A stretch of DNA of 64,000 nucleotides, taken from the NCBI GenBank assembly GCA_016742215.1, contig JACVCC010000003.1, positions 124,001 through 188,000 of the forward strand, written 5' to 3'. The notes under the pieces were generated by a model, which saw nothing but the letters and a program-made list of their open reading frames with translations, was not told where the DNA came from and did no database searches. Below, in pieces: positions 1 through 7,729 of this stretch (positions within the stretch are counted from its first letter, which is position 1; the number at the start of each line of letters is the position of its first letter). The translations under genes and the position numbers were made by a program. This stretch comes from Brevundimonas sp. Its GTDB lineage: Bacteria > Pseudomonadota > Alphaproteobacteria > Caulobacterales > Caulobacteraceae.

Positions 1-1832
1 CGGCCGAGGAAGAAGCTGGTCGACATGATGTCGAACTTCAGCCCCTGCTTGCGGCACACCCCCAGCGCCTTGGGCACATTGGGCTGCTCCATGAAGCCGT
101 AGGAGATGGTCAGTTTCTTGAAGTCGTCCGAGATCGGCTCGATGGCCACGCGCTCGCTGTCGGGCACGCGCGGGCGGTCGCTGGTGCGGACCGTCAGGAT
201 GACGTTCTTCTCGTGCAGCACCTTGTTGTGCTTGAGATTGTGCATCAGGGCGACCGGGGCGATGTCCGGGTCCGAGGTCAGGAAGATGGCCGTGCCCGGG
301 GCGCGGTGCGGCGGACGGGCGCGCAGCATCTCGATCAGATCGTTCAGCGGCAGGCTGTCCTTGCGGGTCTTGGCGGTCAGGATCTGCGTCCCGCGCACCC
401 AGGTCCACATCAGCAGCACAAGGGCGGCGCCCAGCACCAGCGGCATCCAGGCGCCGTCCGGAATCTTCAGCAGGTTGGACGTCAGGAAGACGGTGTCGAT
501 GAAGCCGAACGGGATCAGGGTCCCCAGCACGGCCCACAGCGGCCACTTCCACTTATGGGTGATGACAAACCAGGCCATGAGGGTGTTGATCAGCATGACC
601 CCGGTGACGGCCACGCCATAGGCGGCCGTGAGGTTGTGCGAGCTCTGGAACATGACCAGCAGCACCAGCACCCCGACCATCAGGAAGGTGTTGACCGCAG
701 GGACGAAGATCTGGCCGGCCTGGGTCTCCGACGTGTTGCGGATGTCGATGCGGGGCAGGAGGCCTAGCTGGACGGCCTGCTGGGTCACCGAGAAGGCGCC
801 GGTGATCACGGCCTGCGAGGCGATGACGGTGGCGGCCGTCGCCAGCGCCAGCATCGGCCAGTAGATGACCTGGGGCACCATGCTCCAGAACGGGTTCTCG
901 GAGGCGCCGGGGTTGTCGAGGATCATCGCGCCCTGACCCAGGTAGTTCAGCGTCAGGCAGGGCAGGACGAAGTAGAGCCAGCCGGCGCGGATCGGCGCCT
1001 TTCCGAAATGGCCCATGTCGGCATAGAGGGCCTCGGCGCCTGTGACGGCGAGGAAGACGCTGCCGAGAATGACGAAGCCGAGGAAGCCGTCGCGGACCAG
1101 CAGCTCGACGCCGTAGTGCGGCGACAGGGCGCGCAGGATCGAAACGTCGTCGAAGATGTGGATCAGGCCCAGCACGCCGAGGCTGAGGAACCAGACGGCG
1201 GTGATTGGTCCGAAGAACCGGGCGAGACCCGCCGTGCCGCGCGCCTGAACCAGGAACAGGGCGATCAGGATGCCGGCCGAGACCGGAACGATGAAGGGAT
1301 CCAGCGCTCCTCCGATGCCTGGCGCCTCCTTCACGCCCTCGATGGCGGACAGGACCGAGATGGCCGGAGTGATGATGCCGTCGCCGTAGAACAGCGCCGC
1401 GCCGAGCACGCCGAGCACGAAGATCAGTGCCGAGCGCCGACCGACTGCGTGCTGGGCCAGGGCCATCAGGGCCAGGGTCCCGCCCTCGCCCTTGTTGTCG
1501 GCCCGCATCAGGAAGAAGACGTATTTGAACGTCACCACCACCATCAGGGCCCAGAAGGCCAGCGACACGACGCCGACGACGGCCAGATCGCCGCCCACGC
1601 CGCCGCGGGCGTGGTCGATGGCCTCGCGCAGGGCGTAGAGCGGGCTGGTGCCGATGTCGCCGAAGACGACGCCGATAGCGCCGAGGATCAGGGCCGCCTT
1701 GCCGCCCTTGCCGACGCCGTGGCCATGACCGTGCCCATCTCCATGAGGAGCGGTGGAAGAGCCGGTGTCGGATTTGGACGGAGTGCTGACGACGGTCGAA
1801 CCGTCATCGCCCTGGGTCGGGGCGCCGGCCAT
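1..1832 (-). CDS. kup: Kup/HAK-family potassium uptake permease (C-terminus cut by window edge)
   Basis: Inner-membrane K+ transporter, probably a K+/H+ symporter of the KUP family. The 610 visible codons begin with MAGAPTQGDD at the ATG at 1830-1832. Reading on, the family core GAIGVVFGDIGTSPLYALRE follows, then about twelve hydrophobic segments and a soluble C-terminal part that includes FLTSDPDIAPVALMHNLKHN. Family members are usually about 630-660 residues, so roughly the last 30-60 residues lie outside the window. The cytoplasmic N-terminus is extended and His/Gly-rich (His30, 34, 36 and 38), which is not part of the family core. It is transcribed divergently from the Rrf2 gene. The identity is secure. 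The role of the His-rich lead is unknown. Confidence 0.95.
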   Translation of the reverse strand, partial: MAGAPTQGDDGSTVVSTPSKSDTGSSTAPHGDGHGHGHGVGKGGKAALILGAIGVVFGDIGTSPLYALREAIDHARGGVGGDLAVVGVVSLAFWALMVVVTFKYVFFLMRADNKGEGGTLALMALAQHAVGRRSALIFVLGVLGAALFYGDGIITPAISVLSAIEGVKEAPGIGGALDPFIVPVSAGILIALFLVQARGTAGLARFFGPITAVWFLSLGVLGLIHIFDDVSILRALSPHYGVELLVRDGFLGFVILGSVFLAVTGAEALYADMGHFGKAPIRAGWLYFVLPCLTLNYLGQGAMILDNPGASENPFWSMVPQVIYWPMLALATAATVIASQAVITGAFSVTQQAVQLGLLPRIDIRNTSETQAGQIFVPAVNTFLMVGVLVLLVMFQSSHNLTAAYGVAVTGVMLINTLMAWFVITHKWKWPLWAVLGTLIPFGFIDTVFLTSNLLKIPDGAWMPLVLGAALVLLMWTWVRGTQILTAKTRKDSLPLNDLIEMLRARPPHRAPGTAIFLTSDPDIAPVALMHNLKHNKVLHEKNVILTVRTSDRPRVPDSERVAIEPISDDFKKLTISYGFMEQPNVPKALGVCRKQGLKFDIMSTSFFLG

Positions 1833-1940
1833 GAAGAACCTCCGGGGACGCCGCACCTGCGCGGTCCCCATCAAGAGCGGCGAGCCTTTAGGCCCTTTCA
1901 GAGGGTGATTCAATCGTGCTGCATGTGCGAAGGTTGCGCC

Positions 1941-1953
1941 GGTTTGTGAAACC
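1941..1953 (+). promoter_or_regulatory. Candidate operator upstream of the Rrf2 gene
   Basis: A 13-bp inverted repeat GGTTT-GTG-AAACC lies 41 bp before the ATG of the Rrf2-family regulator, in the divergent interval with kup. Such regulators often autoregulate, so it could be the operator. Only the symmetry and position support this; five-base arms can occur by chance. Confidence 0.3.
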
Positions 1954-1993
1954 CCGGTTCAATGCTTATCTTGGCTGGTGAAACGAGCGCTCC

Positions 1994-2464
1994 ATGTCCG
2001 ACAGCCAACGCTTTCCCGTCGCCGCCCACTCGCTGGCCTATCTGGCCCACAAGGGCGCCTACTCGCCAGCTGACGCCGCGCCGAGTGCGGTTCTGGCTGC
2101 CTCCGTCCCGACCAACCCTGTGGTGGTCCGTCGCGTGACGGCCCTGCTTGCCAAGGCCGGCCTGATCGCCACCCGTCCGGGCGCGTCCGGCGGAGCCTGG
2201 CTGCTTCGCCGTCCGGAGGAGATCCGGCTGGACGAGGTGCTGAAGGCGGTCAATGGCTGCGCCCACCTGGGCTCCACGCCCAAGGGCGCCAAGGGCTGTC
2301 CCGTCAGCGAGCACATACCCCGTCAGGTCGCGAAGGCGCTGACGGCGGCGGATCAGGCGGCGGCCCAGGCCCTGTCGAAGATCACCATCGCCGACCTGCT
2401 GGCCGAGAACCCGCCGTCGCTGGTCGGGTTCGAGATGCACAAGTCCTGCCCCGTCGCGGCCTGA
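1994..2464 (+). CDS. Rrf2-family transcriptional regulator
   Basis: A 156-residue DNA-binding protein. The N-terminal winged helix (about residues 8-75) contains SVPTNPVVVRRVTALLAKAG and then the wing RPGASGGAWLLR, both typical of Rrf2 proteins (YwnA-like branch). Cysteines at 89, 102 and 152 are present, but they lack the close CX5-7CX5C-like spacing of the IscR/NsrR iron-sulfur sensors, so [2Fe-2S] binding is doubtful. A thiol-based or ligand-free mode is possible. The SDR gene starts 7 bases after its stop, so the two are probably co-transcribed and the regulator may control that enzyme. The inducing signal cannot be read from sequence. Confidence 0.85.
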   Translation: MSDSQRFPVAAHSLAYLAHKGAYSPADAAPSAVLAASVPTNPVVVRRVTALLAKAGLIATRPGASGGAWLLRRPEEIRLDEVLKAVNGCAHLGSTPKGAKGCPVSEHIPRQVAKALTAADQAAAQALSKITIADLLAENPPSLVGFEMHKSCPVAA

Positions 2465-2471
2465 TCCGCGC

Positions 2472-3278
2472 GTGAACCCGAACCGCCGTCGCACAGTCCT
2501 GATCACAGGCGCGTCCGCCGGCATCGGCGCGGCTCTGGCGCGGGTTTATGCGGCGAAGGGCTGGGACCTGATCCTGACCGCCCGTCGCGCTGGGCCGCTG
2601 GCGACGCTGGCGGAGGAACTGCACAGCTACGGCGCCGTCGTTGCCGTCATCACCGATGATCTGGCCGACCCGGCCGCGCCGCGCCGGCTGTTCGACGCGA
2701 TCGCTGAAAAGAGCCTGATCGTCGACGGCCTGATCAACAATGCGGGCTTCAGCCGCACAGCCGGCTTCCTGCAGACGGAGCCCGAGGCCCACGCGGCCAT
2801 GATCCGGGTCATGCTGACCGCGCCGGTCGAGCTGGCCCGGCTGTTCGCGCCCGGCATGGCCGAGCGCGGCTTCGGCCGCATCCTGAACGTCGCCTCGCTG
2901 GCCGGGCAGATGCCGGCGACGGGCGGCGACACCCTGTACGGGCCGATCAAGAGCTTCCTGATCAAGGCGTCGCAGGGCCTGCATCTGGAGATGGCCGGAA
3001 CCGGGGTTCACGTCACCGCCCTGTGCCCCGGCTACACCCTGACCGAGTTCCACGACGTCAACGGCACCCGCACCGAGGTTTCGGCCGCCTATCCCGCCTG
3101 GATGTGGCAGACGGCGGAACACGTCGCCGAGGTCGGCTATGCGGCGCTTGAAGCCAACCGGCCGAAGGTCACGCCGGGCTTCATGAACAATGTGCTGGCG
3201 GGCTTGGCGAAACACCTGCCCGACAGCATGGCGCTGCGGATGGTCGGCGGTCATGCCAAGCGGTTGAAGCGGATCTGA
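2472..3278 (+). CDS. SDR-family NAD(P)-dependent oxidoreductase
   Basis: A classical short-chain dehydrogenase of 268 residues starting at a GTG. It has the nucleotide-binding motif TGASAGIG (residues 12-19), NNAG (89-92), a catalytic Ser142 in NVASLAG, and Tyr156-x3-Lys160 (YGPIK). An arginine pair after the second strand (TARRA, around 37-40) suggests preference for NADP(H). The protein resembles DltE/YqjQ-type SDRs of unknown substrate. It follows the Rrf2 gene by 7 bases, making a two-gene operon in which the redox enzyme is probably the regulated output. A hairpin at 3290 could end the transcript. Confidence 0.88.
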   Translation: MNPNRRRTVLITGASAGIGAALARVYAAKGWDLILTARRAGPLATLAEELHSYGAVVAVITDDLADPAAPRRLFDAIAEKSLIVDGLINNAGFSRTAGFLQTEPEAHAAMIRVMLTAPVELARLFAPGMAERGFGRILNVASLAGQMPATGGDTLYGPIKSFLIKASQGLHLEMAGTGVHVTALCPGYTLTEFHDVNGTRTEVSAAYPAWMWQTAEHVAEVGYAALEANRPKVTPGFMNNVLAGLAKHLPDSMALRMVGGHAKRLKRI

Positions 3279-3289
3279 AACCGGAAACG

Positions 3290-3317
3290 AAAAAGGCCCG
3301 GCGTGAGCCGGCCTCTT
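3290..3317 (-). terminator. Rho-independent terminator attached to the tRNA-Gly fragment
   Basis: GC-rich hairpin (GGCCGGC / GCCGGGCC arms, TCAC loop on the minus strand) followed on the minus strand by TTTTTCG. It lies just downstream of the truncated tRNA copy exactly as the 3400-3428 hairpin lies downstream of the intact tRNA. It can also serve the SDR gene ending at 3278 on the plus strand. Confidence 0.65.
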
Positions 3318-3325
3318 CGTTTCGA

Positions 3326-3371
3326 CTGGAGCGGGCGAGGCGATTCGAACGCCCGACCCTCACCTTGGCAA
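3326..3371 (-). pseudogene. 3'-half copy of tRNA-Gly(GCC)
   Basis: These 46 bases are identical to 3439-3484 of the intact tRNA-Gly. They run from the anticodon loop (TTGCCAA) through the T arm and acceptor stem to the encoded CCA. The identity stops abruptly inside the anticodon loop, and the 5' half is missing, so no functional tRNA can form. Tyrosine integrases that use tRNA genes often recombine across the anticodon-loop-to-3'-end block, so this may be the scar of a lost element. The alternative is the decayed second copy of a tandem tRNA-terminator duplication, since each copy is followed by its own hairpin. Confidence 0.85.
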
Positions 3372-3399
3372 TCTGTCGCGGCCCATCGCGCGCAAACAA

Positions 3400-3428
3400 A
3401 AAGGCCCGGTCCGGAGACCGAGCCTTTT
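3400..3428 (-). terminator. Rho-independent terminator of tRNA-Gly
   Basis: On the minus strand an AAAAGGCTCGGTC stem closes on GACCGGGCCTTTTT with a short CCGG-type loop and a run of five T. It begins 11 bases past the CCA end of the tRNA. Confidence 0.8.
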
Positions 3429-3439
3429 GCTGTTCCAGC

Positions 3440-3514
3440 TGGAGCGGGCGAGGCGATTCGAACGCCCGACCCTCACCTTGGCAAGGTGATGCTCTACCCC
3501 TGAGCTACGCCCGC
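3440..3514 (-). tRNA. tRNA-Gly (anticodon GCC)
   Basis: A complete 75-nt tRNA on the minus strand with encoded CCA. The acceptor stem GCGGGCG pairs with CGCCCGC, the discriminator is T, the D arm contains TAGCTCAGGGGTAGAGCA, the anticodon loop is TTGCCAA (anticodon GCC), and the T arm contains GTTCGAATC. It decodes GGC/GGT glycine codons, which are heavily used in this GC-rich genome. A promoter-like sequence lies upstream and a strong terminator downstream. Confidence 0.97.
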
Positions 3515-3532
3515 GCTTCAGCTGAGGGCGGG

Positions 3533-3562
3533 CGTATAGCGGACGGTCTCGACATCCCGCAA
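3533..3562 (-). promoter_or_regulatory. Probable housekeeping promoter of tRNA-Gly
   Basis: On the minus strand TTGCGG (3557-3562) and TATACG (3533-3538, within GCTATACG) are separated by 18 bases. The -10 resembles the GCTANAWC element described for the Caulobacter housekeeping sigma factor. It ends 18 bases before the mature tRNA 5' end. Confidence 0.55.
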
Positions 3563-3633
3563 GCCCCTTTTTGAAAAAGATGCGCTCAAGCAGCGAGGGA
3601 CCGCGTCCCGTGCGATAGCGCGCCTCCCGCGCG

Positions 3634-4416
3634 TCAGCGCGGCGCCAGCCTGATGGCGCCGTCGAGGCGGATGCATTCGCCGTTGATGTACACGTTGCGG
3701 GCCAGTTCGAGCACCAGCGAGGCGTAGTCGGCGGGGGTGCCGAGGCGGCTGGGGAAGGGGATGGCGGCGGCGAGGCTGTCCTGAACCTTCTGGTCCATGC
3801 CGGCCATCATCGGCGTCCACATGATGCCGGGCAGGATGGTGTTCACGCGCACGCCTTCCTGCGCCAGATCGCGGGCGATCGGCAGGGTCATGGCATAGAC
3901 GCCGCCCTTGGACGCCGAATAGGCGGCCTGACCGATCTGGCCGTCCTGCGCGGCCACCGAGGCGGTGTTGACGACCAGACCGCGCTCGCCGTCGGCCATC
4001 GGCTCGAGGGTGACCATGCCGAGCGCCGACTGCGACAGGACGCGGAAGGTGCCGAACAGGTTGATGCGGACGGTGCGTTCGAACGAGGCCATGTCGTGGG
4101 CGCGGATCTCGCCGGTGTCACGCTTGCGGCTGACGGTCTTCTGGCCGGTGGCGATGCCGGCGCAGTTGACGGTCAGGCGCTCCTGACCGTGGGCGGCGCG
4201 GGCCTTGGCGAAGGCGGCGGCCACTTCCTCGTCCGAGGTGACGTCGACCTTGCAGAAGACGCCGCCGATCTCCTTCGCGATGGCCTCGCCCTTTTCCTCG
4301 TTCATGTCGAACAGGGCGACCTTGGCGCCGGTGGCGGCGATGGCGCGGGCGGTGCCTTCGCCGAGGCCCGAGGCGCCGCCGGTGACCACCGCGGCGATGC
4401 TGCTGTCGAGTTTCAT
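3634..4416 (-). CDS. SDR-family 3-hydroxyacyl-CoA dehydrogenase-like oxidoreductase
   Basis: A 260-residue SDR starting at MKLDSSIAAV. It shows VTGGASGLGEG at 11-21, NCAG at 84-87, catalytic Ser153, and Tyr166-x3-Lys170 (YSASK). The Asp after strand two (ALFDMNE, residue 37) predicts NAD(H) preference. The long insertion between the NAG motif and the active site (GQKTVSRKRDTGEIRAHDM) and the C-terminal RLDGAIRLAPR are typical of the HSD10/type-2 3-hydroxyacyl-CoA dehydrogenase branch, so a role in fatty-acid or branched-chain acyl-CoA oxidation is likely. Upstream in-frame sequence to 4701 overlaps the divergent DUF1232 gene and lacks domain similarity, so the shorter start is preferred. Confidence 0.88.
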   Translation of the reverse strand: MKLDSSIAAVVTGGASGLGEGTARAIAATGAKVALFDMNEEKGEAIAKEIGGVFCKVDVTSDEEVAAAFAKARAAHGQERLTVNCAGIATGQKTVSRKRDTGEIRAHDMASFERTVRINLFGTFRVLSQSALGMVTLEPMADGERGLVVNTASVAAQDGQIGQAAYSASKGGVYAMTLPIARDLAQEGVRVNTILPGIMWTPMMAGMDQKVQDSLAAAIPFPSRLGTPADYASLVLELARNVYINGECIRLDGAIRLAPR

Positions 4417-4471
4417 CCCTGTCGTTCCTATATTCAGCTGAACCTGAGTTTCTCTCGAGGATTTAGCGGCC

Positions 4472-4885
4472 ATGACGGCCAATGCCAAACCTGCCGCAGG
4501 GGCAACCCGTCCCGATGACGCGCTCGATCCGGCCCGCGCCCTTGTCCCTGTGGTGCAGCAGGTGAACGAGACGCGCGTGCGCCGCGGCTTCTGGCCGAAG
4601 ATCCGGCGGACGGCCTCGCACATCCCGTTTGCCGACCAGCTGCTGTCGGTCTGGTTCGCCGCGCGCGACCCCCAGACCCCGGCGGCCGCCAAGGGGATCA
4701 TGTTCGCGGCCCTGGCCTATTTCGTCCTGCCGACCGACGCGATCCCGGACGTCTTCGCCGGCATCGGCTTTACTGACGATGCGGCGGTGATCGCCGGCCT
4801 GCTGGCGACGCTGGGGGCCAACATCAAGCGACGCCACAAGGGCGCGGCGAAGGCCGCGCTGGAGCGGCTGCGCGACGCGGACTAG
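4472..4885 (+). CDS. YkvA family protein (DUF1232)
   Basis: A 137-residue protein with the DUF1232 core near residues 82-106, including YFVLPTDAIPDVFAGIGFTD, a hydrophobic hairpin seen in many small bacterial membrane-associated proteins of unknown function. The N-terminal 40 residues are variable and Pro/Ala-rich. It is divergent from the SDR gene and convergent with the quinone oxidoreductase gene, with which it shares the tetranucleotide CTAG at 4882-4885: each strand reads TAG as its stop. The function is not known. Confidence 0.8.
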   Translation: MTANAKPAAGATRPDDALDPARALVPVVQQVNETRVRRGFWPKIRRTASHIPFADQLLSVWFAARDPQTPAAAKGIMFAALAYFVLPTDAIPDVFAGIGFTDDAAVIAGLLATLGANIKRRHKGAAKAALERLRDAD

Positions 4886-5883
4886 TCCTCGATCGTCACC
4901 ACGACCTTTCCCATCACCGAGCGGTCGCCCAGCGCCTGGATGGCCTCGTGGGCGCGCTCCAGCGGGAAGGTGCGGCTGATGCGCGGCCTGATCTTGCCCT
5001 CGCTCCAGAACCGGAACAGGTCGCCCATGTTGGCGGCGTGGCCAGCGGGGTCGCGCATCACGGCCGCGCCCCAGAAGACGCCGATCACCGACACCGACTT
5101 CAGCAGCGTCAGGTTCAGCGGCAGGGACGGAATGCCGGCCGGGAAGCCGACCACCAGATAGCGGCCGTTCCAGTCCATGGCGCGCAGGGCCGGCTCGCAA
5201 TAGTCGCCGCCGACGCCGTCATAGACCACGTCCGGCCCGTCGCGACCCGAGGCCAGCTTCAGCTCGCCGGACAGCTCCTTCTGGGCCGCCTTGTCCATCT
5301 TGCCCGACGGATAGATCAGACCGTTGTCGGCGCCGGCCTCCAGCGCGAACTGGACCTTGTCATTGGTCGAGGCGGCCGCGATCACATGTGCGCCCATCGC
5401 CTTGCCCAGCTCGACCGCAGCCACGCCGACGCCGCCGGCGGCGCCCAGCACCAGCAGGCTCTCGCCGGCCTTCAGCTGAGCCCGGTCCTTCAGGGCGTAA
5501 TAAGAGGTGCCATAGGTCATGATCAGGGCGGCCGCGGTCGGGAAGTCCATGCCGTCCGGGATCTTGATGACGGAGGCGGCCGGCACGGCCAGACGTTCGA
5601 CCATGCCGCCCCAGCCGGGTACGGCGATGACGCGGTCGCCCTTGAAGAGACCCTTCACCCCCTCGCCGACCGCCTCGACGATGCCGGCCACTTCACCGCC
5701 CGGCGAGAAGGGGCGCTGGGGTCTGAACTGATATTTGTCCTCGATGATCAGGGTGTCGGGGAAGTTCACGCCCACGGCCTTCACCTCGATCACCACCTCG
5801 CCCTTCTGCGGGCGGGGGTCGAGGACCTCCTCCACGACGAGGGTTTCGGGACCGCCGGGAGCCTTGGAGAGAACTGCGCGCAT
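4882..5883 (-). CDS. NADPH:quinone oxidoreductase / enoyl reductase (zinc-independent MDR family)
   Basis: A 333-residue medium-chain dehydrogenase/reductase. The N-terminal GroES-like domain has NFPDTLIIEDKYQ (40-52) and PGGEVAGIVE. The Rossmann domain has LGAAGGVGVAAVELGKAMGA from about 147. It lacks the cysteine-rich lobe and catalytic zinc ligands of alcohol dehydrogenases, as expected for the QOR group. The likely reaction is NADPH-dependent reduction of quinones or activated enones in the cytoplasm. The start MRAVLSKAPG matches the family start; longer upstream reading overlaps the oxygenase gene. The oxygenase gene lies 20 bases upstream on the same strand, so the two may form an operon. 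Confidence 0.9.
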   Translation of the reverse strand: MRAVLSKAPGGPETLVVEEVLDPRPQKGEVVIEVKAVGVNFPDTLIIEDKYQFRPQRPFSPGGEVAGIVEAVGEGVKGLFKGDRVIAVPGWGGMVERLAVPAASVIKIPDGMDFPTAAALIMTYGTSYYALKDRAQLKAGESLLVLGAAGGVGVAAVELGKAMGAHVIAAASTNDKVQFALEAGADNGLIYPSGKMDKAAQKELSGELKLASGRDGPDVVYDGVGGDYCEPALRAMDWNGRYLVVGFPAGIPSLPLNLTLLKSVSVIGVFWGAAVMRDPAGHAANMGDLFRFWSEGKIRPRISRTFPLERAHEAIQALGDRSVMGKVVVTIED

Positions 5884-5903
5884 GAGGTTTCCTCGGATGT
5901 CAG

Positions 5904-6650
5904 TCAGTGGGGGAGAATCGGCGGATCGTCCTGACGGAGCCATCCGGTGATGGAAAGGCGATGGCCGGCGGCGAACCGCGCGACGGGAGAAACCGCATGC
6001 TCCTGGGGCACGCGGAAGATGTTCAGGGCGTTGAACGTCGGGGTCCAGGCGCCCGAGACGTGGCCGGCATCGTCGAGGAAGGTCAGCAGGCCGCCGAAGT
6101 CCGCCCGCCAGTCCGGCGTCAGGTTCAGTACATAGGCATAGAGGCGGCCTACACCCGGCCGATCGTCGTCGTGGGCGTTCAGGTAGTGACCGGGCCGGAA
6201 ACGGGTCGCCTGTACGTCCGCGTGCCGAATTCGGCCGTCGCGGGTCAAAGCGCGGGCGAAGGCGAGGAAGGCGGGGCCATTCAGGAAGTCGTGCAGATCC
6301 CGGTAGAGCGGCGCGATGCGTTGGCCGGATTTCAGCAGGGCGGTCAGGCGCAGGCTGTCGAACATGAAATGAAAGCCGGCGGCGGCATCCCGCGCGGTGG
6401 CCTCCGCAAAGGCCGTCTGCCGCTGAGGCGACCAGTAATTGATGTCGCCGAGCGGGATATCCGCCGCCTCGCCGCCGGTCAGGGTCGCCAGCACCCAGTC
6501 GGGATCCACGCTCAGGGCAGAGTGAAGGCGTTGCGCGGCGCCGGCTTCGAGAATCCCCGGGATATGTAGACGGCCATCCTGCGCAAACGCCTCGGCAAGA
6601 ACCCTGACGTCCAGGTCGTCGTTCAGGGTCAGGGAGGAGGCGAGACTCAT
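5904..6650 (-). CDS. 2OG-Fe(II) oxygenase, prolyl-hydroxylase-like
   Basis: A 248-residue non-heme iron dioxygenase. The iron triad is visible as His160-x-Asp162 (NAHDDD) and His218 (PQEHAV), with Arg231 (GHRLSITGW) placed to bind 2-oxoglutarate. Flanking strands RFRPGHYLNAH and YVLNLTPDWRADFGG match the P4H-like branch related to Tpa1/OGFOD1 and to bacterial proteins acting on translation factors. The substrate is not deducible. It precedes the quinone oxidoreductase on the same strand and is divergent from the isoaspartyl peptidase gene. Confidence 0.88.
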   Translation of the reverse strand: MSLASSLTLNDDLDVRVLAEAFAQDGRLHIPGILEAGAAQRLHSALSVDPDWVLATLTGGEAADIPLGDINYWSPQRQTAFAEATARDAAAGFHFMFDSLRLTALLKSGQRIAPLYRDLHDFLNGPAFLAFARALTRDGRIRHADVQATRFRPGHYLNAHDDDRPGVGRLYAYVLNLTPDWRADFGGLLTFLDDAGHVSGAWTPTFNALNIFRVPQEHAVSPVARFAAGHRLSITGWLRQDDPPILPH

Positions 6651-6736
6651 GAAGGGATCCGGCAGAGCGCATGCCTCGCTTGCCGCGGCATGTATGGGAA
6701 CGCTAAAGCCGGGCCCGATAATAGGAAAGACCCCGA

Positions 6737-7612
6737 ATGAGCCGCACAGCCCTCATCCTGCACGGCGGCGCCGGCGCCCGGCGCGAGCGCAACTACGACG
6801 CCGAGGTCGTGCACATGCGCGAGGTCGTCGAGGCGATGAAGGCGCGGCTGGACGCGGGCGCTTCGGCGCTGGACGTCGCGGTCGAGGCGGTGGTGATGCT
6901 GGAGGACTCCGGCCTCTATGTCGCCGGTCGCGGCGCCTCTCCGAACCTCGCCGGCGCCTATGAGCTGGACGCCAGCATCATGGACGGATCGACGAAACGG
7001 GCCGGCGCCGTCGCCGCCCTGCAGGGCTTCCGCAATCCGGTCGTGGCCGCCCGCGCCGTCATGGATCGCACGCCCCACGTCATGCTGGCGGGCGAGGGCG
7101 CGGCCCTGTTCGCGCTGGATCAGGGACTGGAGCCGATCGCCGACGAGGAGGCCTGGTTCACCCGGGCCGGCAAGGGCGAGGACAATCATCCGCCGGGCAC
7201 GCTGAGCCACGGCACGGTCGGCTGCTGCGTGCTGGACGCGCAAGGGCGGCTGGCCGCCGCGACCTCGACCGCCGGCGTCTTCGGCAAGATGCCGGGCCGG
7301 GTGGGCGACACCCCGATCCCGGCGGCCGGGACGTGGGCCGACGGCAATGTCGCCGTCTCGGGCACGGGGCAGGGCGAGTATTTCATCCGCGTCGCCGCCT
7401 GCGCCCAGACAGCCTGGCGTGTCGCCTCCGGCCAGTCGCTGGCCGAGGCCTCCCGCGCGGTCATCGACGAGATCGGCGCCCTCGGCGGCGACGGCGGCCT
7501 GATCGCCCTGGACCGCGAGGGCAATATCGCCGCCCCCTACAACAGCCAGGGCATGAAGCGGGCGTGGCTGAATCCCGCCGGCGAGATCGGGGTCGAGGTG
7601 TTCGGGGCCTGA
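6737..7612 (+). CDS. iaaA: Isoaspartyl peptidase / type 2 L-asparaginase (Ntn hydrolase)
   Basis: A 291-residue plant-type asparaginase. The precursor is expected to self-cleave before Thr160 in SHGTVGCCVLD, making an alpha chain (1-159) and a beta chain with Thr160 as nucleophile. The start LILHGGAGARRE and the substrate-binding stretch SGTGQGEYFIRVA are characteristic. It hydrolyses beta-aspartyl dipeptides and asparagine, recycling damaged protein. No signal peptide is visible, so it is probably cytoplasmic. It stands alone on the plus strand, divergent from the oxygenase gene. Confidence 0.92.
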   Translation: MSRTALILHGGAGARRERNYDAEVVHMREVVEAMKARLDAGASALDVAVEAVVMLEDSGLYVAGRGASPNLAGAYELDASIMDGSTKRAGAVAALQGFRNPVVAARAVMDRTPHVMLAGEGAALFALDQGLEPIADEEAWFTRAGKGEDNHPPGTLSHGTVGCCVLDAQGRLAAATSTAGVFGKMPGRVGDTPIPAAGTWADGNVAVSGTGQGEYFIRVAACAQTAWRVASGQSLAEASRAVIDEIGALGGDGGLIALDREGNIAAPYNSQGMKRAWLNPAGEIGVEVFGA

Positions 7613-7729
7613 GGCCCTGCCGTGGCGTCGGCGTCACGCTTGATGAAACGAAGTTGAAATTACCGCGAATTCACTCGTGGAAGAACGTCGTTGGGCGGAG
7701 GGTTCCGCAAAAGAAACGGAACTCTCGCC

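Noticed and set aside
1008-1949. A 313-codon plus-strand frame over kup
   Set aside because: It is an Asp/Glu/Gln/His-rich shadow frame. The minus strand encodes a clear Kup protein.
1994-2464. IscR/NsrR-type iron-sulfur sensor
   Set aside because: The three cysteines (89, 102, 152) do not have the spacing of the [2Fe-2S] ligand set, so only the general Rrf2 family call is kept.
3303-3574. Short overlapping reading frames across the tRNA-Gly region
   Set aside because: They translate the tRNA and its partial copy, giving the same peptide twice; no protein is expected there.
4417-4701. N-terminal extension of the SDR protein by 95 residues
   Set aside because: The extension lies over the divergent DUF1232 gene and has no dehydrogenase character; MKLDSSIAAV is the normal start.
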